Assembly: GCA_022818135.1 (NCBI GenBank)
Contig: JAFMSR010000012.1
Location: 33,318,124-33,382,123 of the forward strand
Direction: 5' to 3'
DNA: 64,000 nucleotides
DNA from: Saxidomus purpurata
Taxonomy: Eukaryota; Mollusca; Bivalvia; Venerida; Veneridae
The position numbers were made by a program, and so were the translations under genes. Shown here piece after piece: positions 62,886-64,000 of the stretch (position 1 is the first letter of the stretch; each line of letters starts with the position of its first letter). Below the pieces are notes generated by a model, which was not told the DNA's origin, did no database searches, and saw only the letters and a program-made list of their open reading frames with translations.

Positions 62886-63998
62886 TTGATACATTTTCGA
62901 ATATTGTATATGACACATCTAAATGTTAAATGTTTTGGTAAAACTTTTACAAATAAACCGAAACGTAGTAAAAAGAAATCATTGTGGTTTAACGATGATT
63001 GTCGCAGATGGAAACATATTTTCCTTGAGTCAAAACGAAAATATTATTACTGCAAGTCTGATGAAAATAAATTAGACTTTTTGCTAAAAAAAAAATAATT
63101 TTGTGAAAACAAAAAGGCGTGCAAGATGGCATTTTTACATTTTGACATTAATACTATTAGGACTGAACAGGTAAATACTAAAATAACTGTGGAAGAGTTT
63201 CAACGAACTATCTCCAAACTAAAACGTTACAAAAGTTGTGATTTTGATAACAAACGGTAGCAGATTTTTTCATCGAGTCAAAAAAAATTATATCTCCGTA
63301 TCTATGTTTCATATTTAATCATATATTTCATACTTGTGTGTATCCTGAGGCGTGGACAAAGGGTATTATTGTACCTATTTACAAAAAGGGAGATAAAAAT
63401 AATCCTTCGAATTATCGAGGAATAACACTTGTGAATGTAATGGGGAAAATATTTTCACTGTTTTTAAGAAACCGTATAAATAAATGGTGTGAATCGGGAT
63501 TCTCAATTTGGATTTCGTGACAACCGTTCTACAACTGATGCTATATTTTCACTTCAAACAGTTATTCAAAAGGTATTAGCTAAGAAATCCAAGCTTTTTT
63601 GTACTTTTATAGATTACCAGAGAGCTTTTGATACCGTTAATCGTGATGCATTGTGGGAAAAAATTATTCAGTCTGGAGTAAGCTGTAAAATGATTAATAT
63701 GATTAAATGTATTTACAATAAAGTTCAGTCATGTGTTAAGATGTCAAATTGTATGCCTCTTTCGAATTTTTTCGACGTAACTATTGGATTGAAACAATGG
63801 GAACCACTCTCCCCTCTTCTTTTTATTTTATTCATAAATGATATAATAGAAAATATTGACTTTTACCTTTTAACTGACAAAGATATAGATTTATTATCAA
63901 TGTATATGATCCTTTTTGCAGATGACATTGTTCTGTTTAGGCACAAAAAAAAACTTGTTTCTGCTAACGGCCCAGAAAAAAATAGGGTAGGTAGGTAG
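62886..63998 (+). pseudogene. LINE ORF2 reverse transcriptase (partial)
   Basis: 'KKSLWFNDDCRRWKHIF' (pre-RT linker), then after frameshifts 'WTKGIIVPIYKKGDKNNPSN' and 'YRGITLVNVMGKIFS', 'QFGFRDNRSTTDAIF', 'FIDYQRAFDTVNRDALW', 'GLKQWEPLSPLLFILFINDI' and 'ILFADDIVLF' (the catalytic FADD box). In 'GLKQWEPLSP' a Trp replaces the usual Gly. It runs off the window edge. The clade is not assigned. Confidence 0.9.
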
Positions 63999-64000
63999 GT

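Larger units (their letters stand above)
58788..64000 (+). mobile_element. Non-LTR retrotransposon (LINE), degraded and interrupted
   Basis: ORF1 (58788-59895), ORF2 endonuclease (59915-60870, with a MITE inside), about 1.7 kb of foreign DNA (60870-62535), the endonuclease end (62535-62750) and reverse transcriptase (to the window edge). Several frameshifts and stops make it inactive. It lies in the VWA-gene intron, or beyond its 3' end, in the same orientation. Confidence 0.85.

Overview
The window looks like nuclear DNA of an animal, most likely a bivalve mollusc. It is AT-rich. It has multi-exon genes with GT-AG introns, tRNA-derived SINE heads, non-LTR retrotransposons, a decayed mariner, many small inverted-repeat elements, and two repeat types I associate with bivalve genomes ('ggtcaaggtca' and 'ataactctgtaattagtcaagat'). 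There are no bacterial operons, rRNA genes or CRISPR arrays. The species assignment is inference.

One host gene dominates the window. It lies on the + strand, starts near 15417 and runs past 58318, probably beyond the window. It was assembled by eye from splice sites and reading phase. In order it has: a signal-peptide exon (15417-15494); a Ser-rich exon (16017-16487); small cysteine-rich EGF/EB-like exons (18494-18631, 20502-20642, 20931-21041, 23078-23200); an 18.3-kb array of a 1,002-bp unit (23636-41921), each unit holding two such exons; a short relative (42101-42172); another Cys-rich exon (44090-44215); a final small Cys-rich exon (53699-53794); and two exons of a von Willebrand factor A domain (54118-54358, 58132-58318). 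Every internal junction up to the VWA domain is phase 1, so modules can be added, lost or skipped without a frameshift. Without the mini-exon the exons sum to 6,180 nt, or 2,060 in-frame codons, of which 1,494 come from the array. The predicted product is a secreted, disulphide-rich protein with a Ser/Asp-rich N-terminal region and a C-terminal VWA domain. A structural or matrix role is plausible but not shown.

Region by region. 1-15 kb has no gene I can support. It holds diverged tandem repeats, a CA microsatellite, SINE-like tRNA heads, an inverted pair of repeats (5.9 and 8.0 kb), a 1.86-kb foldback element (8.5-10.35 kb), and a 650-bp T/G/C homopolymer tract that is probably an assembly error. 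15-23 kb is the 5' part of the gene, with introns carrying a mariner relic, a LINE fragment and a TA-flanked MITE. 23.6-41.9 kb is the array. 42-58 kb is the 3' part of the gene, with long introns full of repeats, including an element with a 6-bp target duplication whose empty site is preserved in a second copy of its host repeat. 58.8-64 kb is a degraded LINE with ORF1 and endonuclease/RT pieces, itself invaded by a hairpin MITE and by about 1.7 kb of other DNA.

The most notable feature is the array of about 18 apparently identical exon-pair units, introns included, bordered by decayed relatives. It is either a very recent or homogenised coding expansion, or an assembly inflation. The sequence alone cannot decide.
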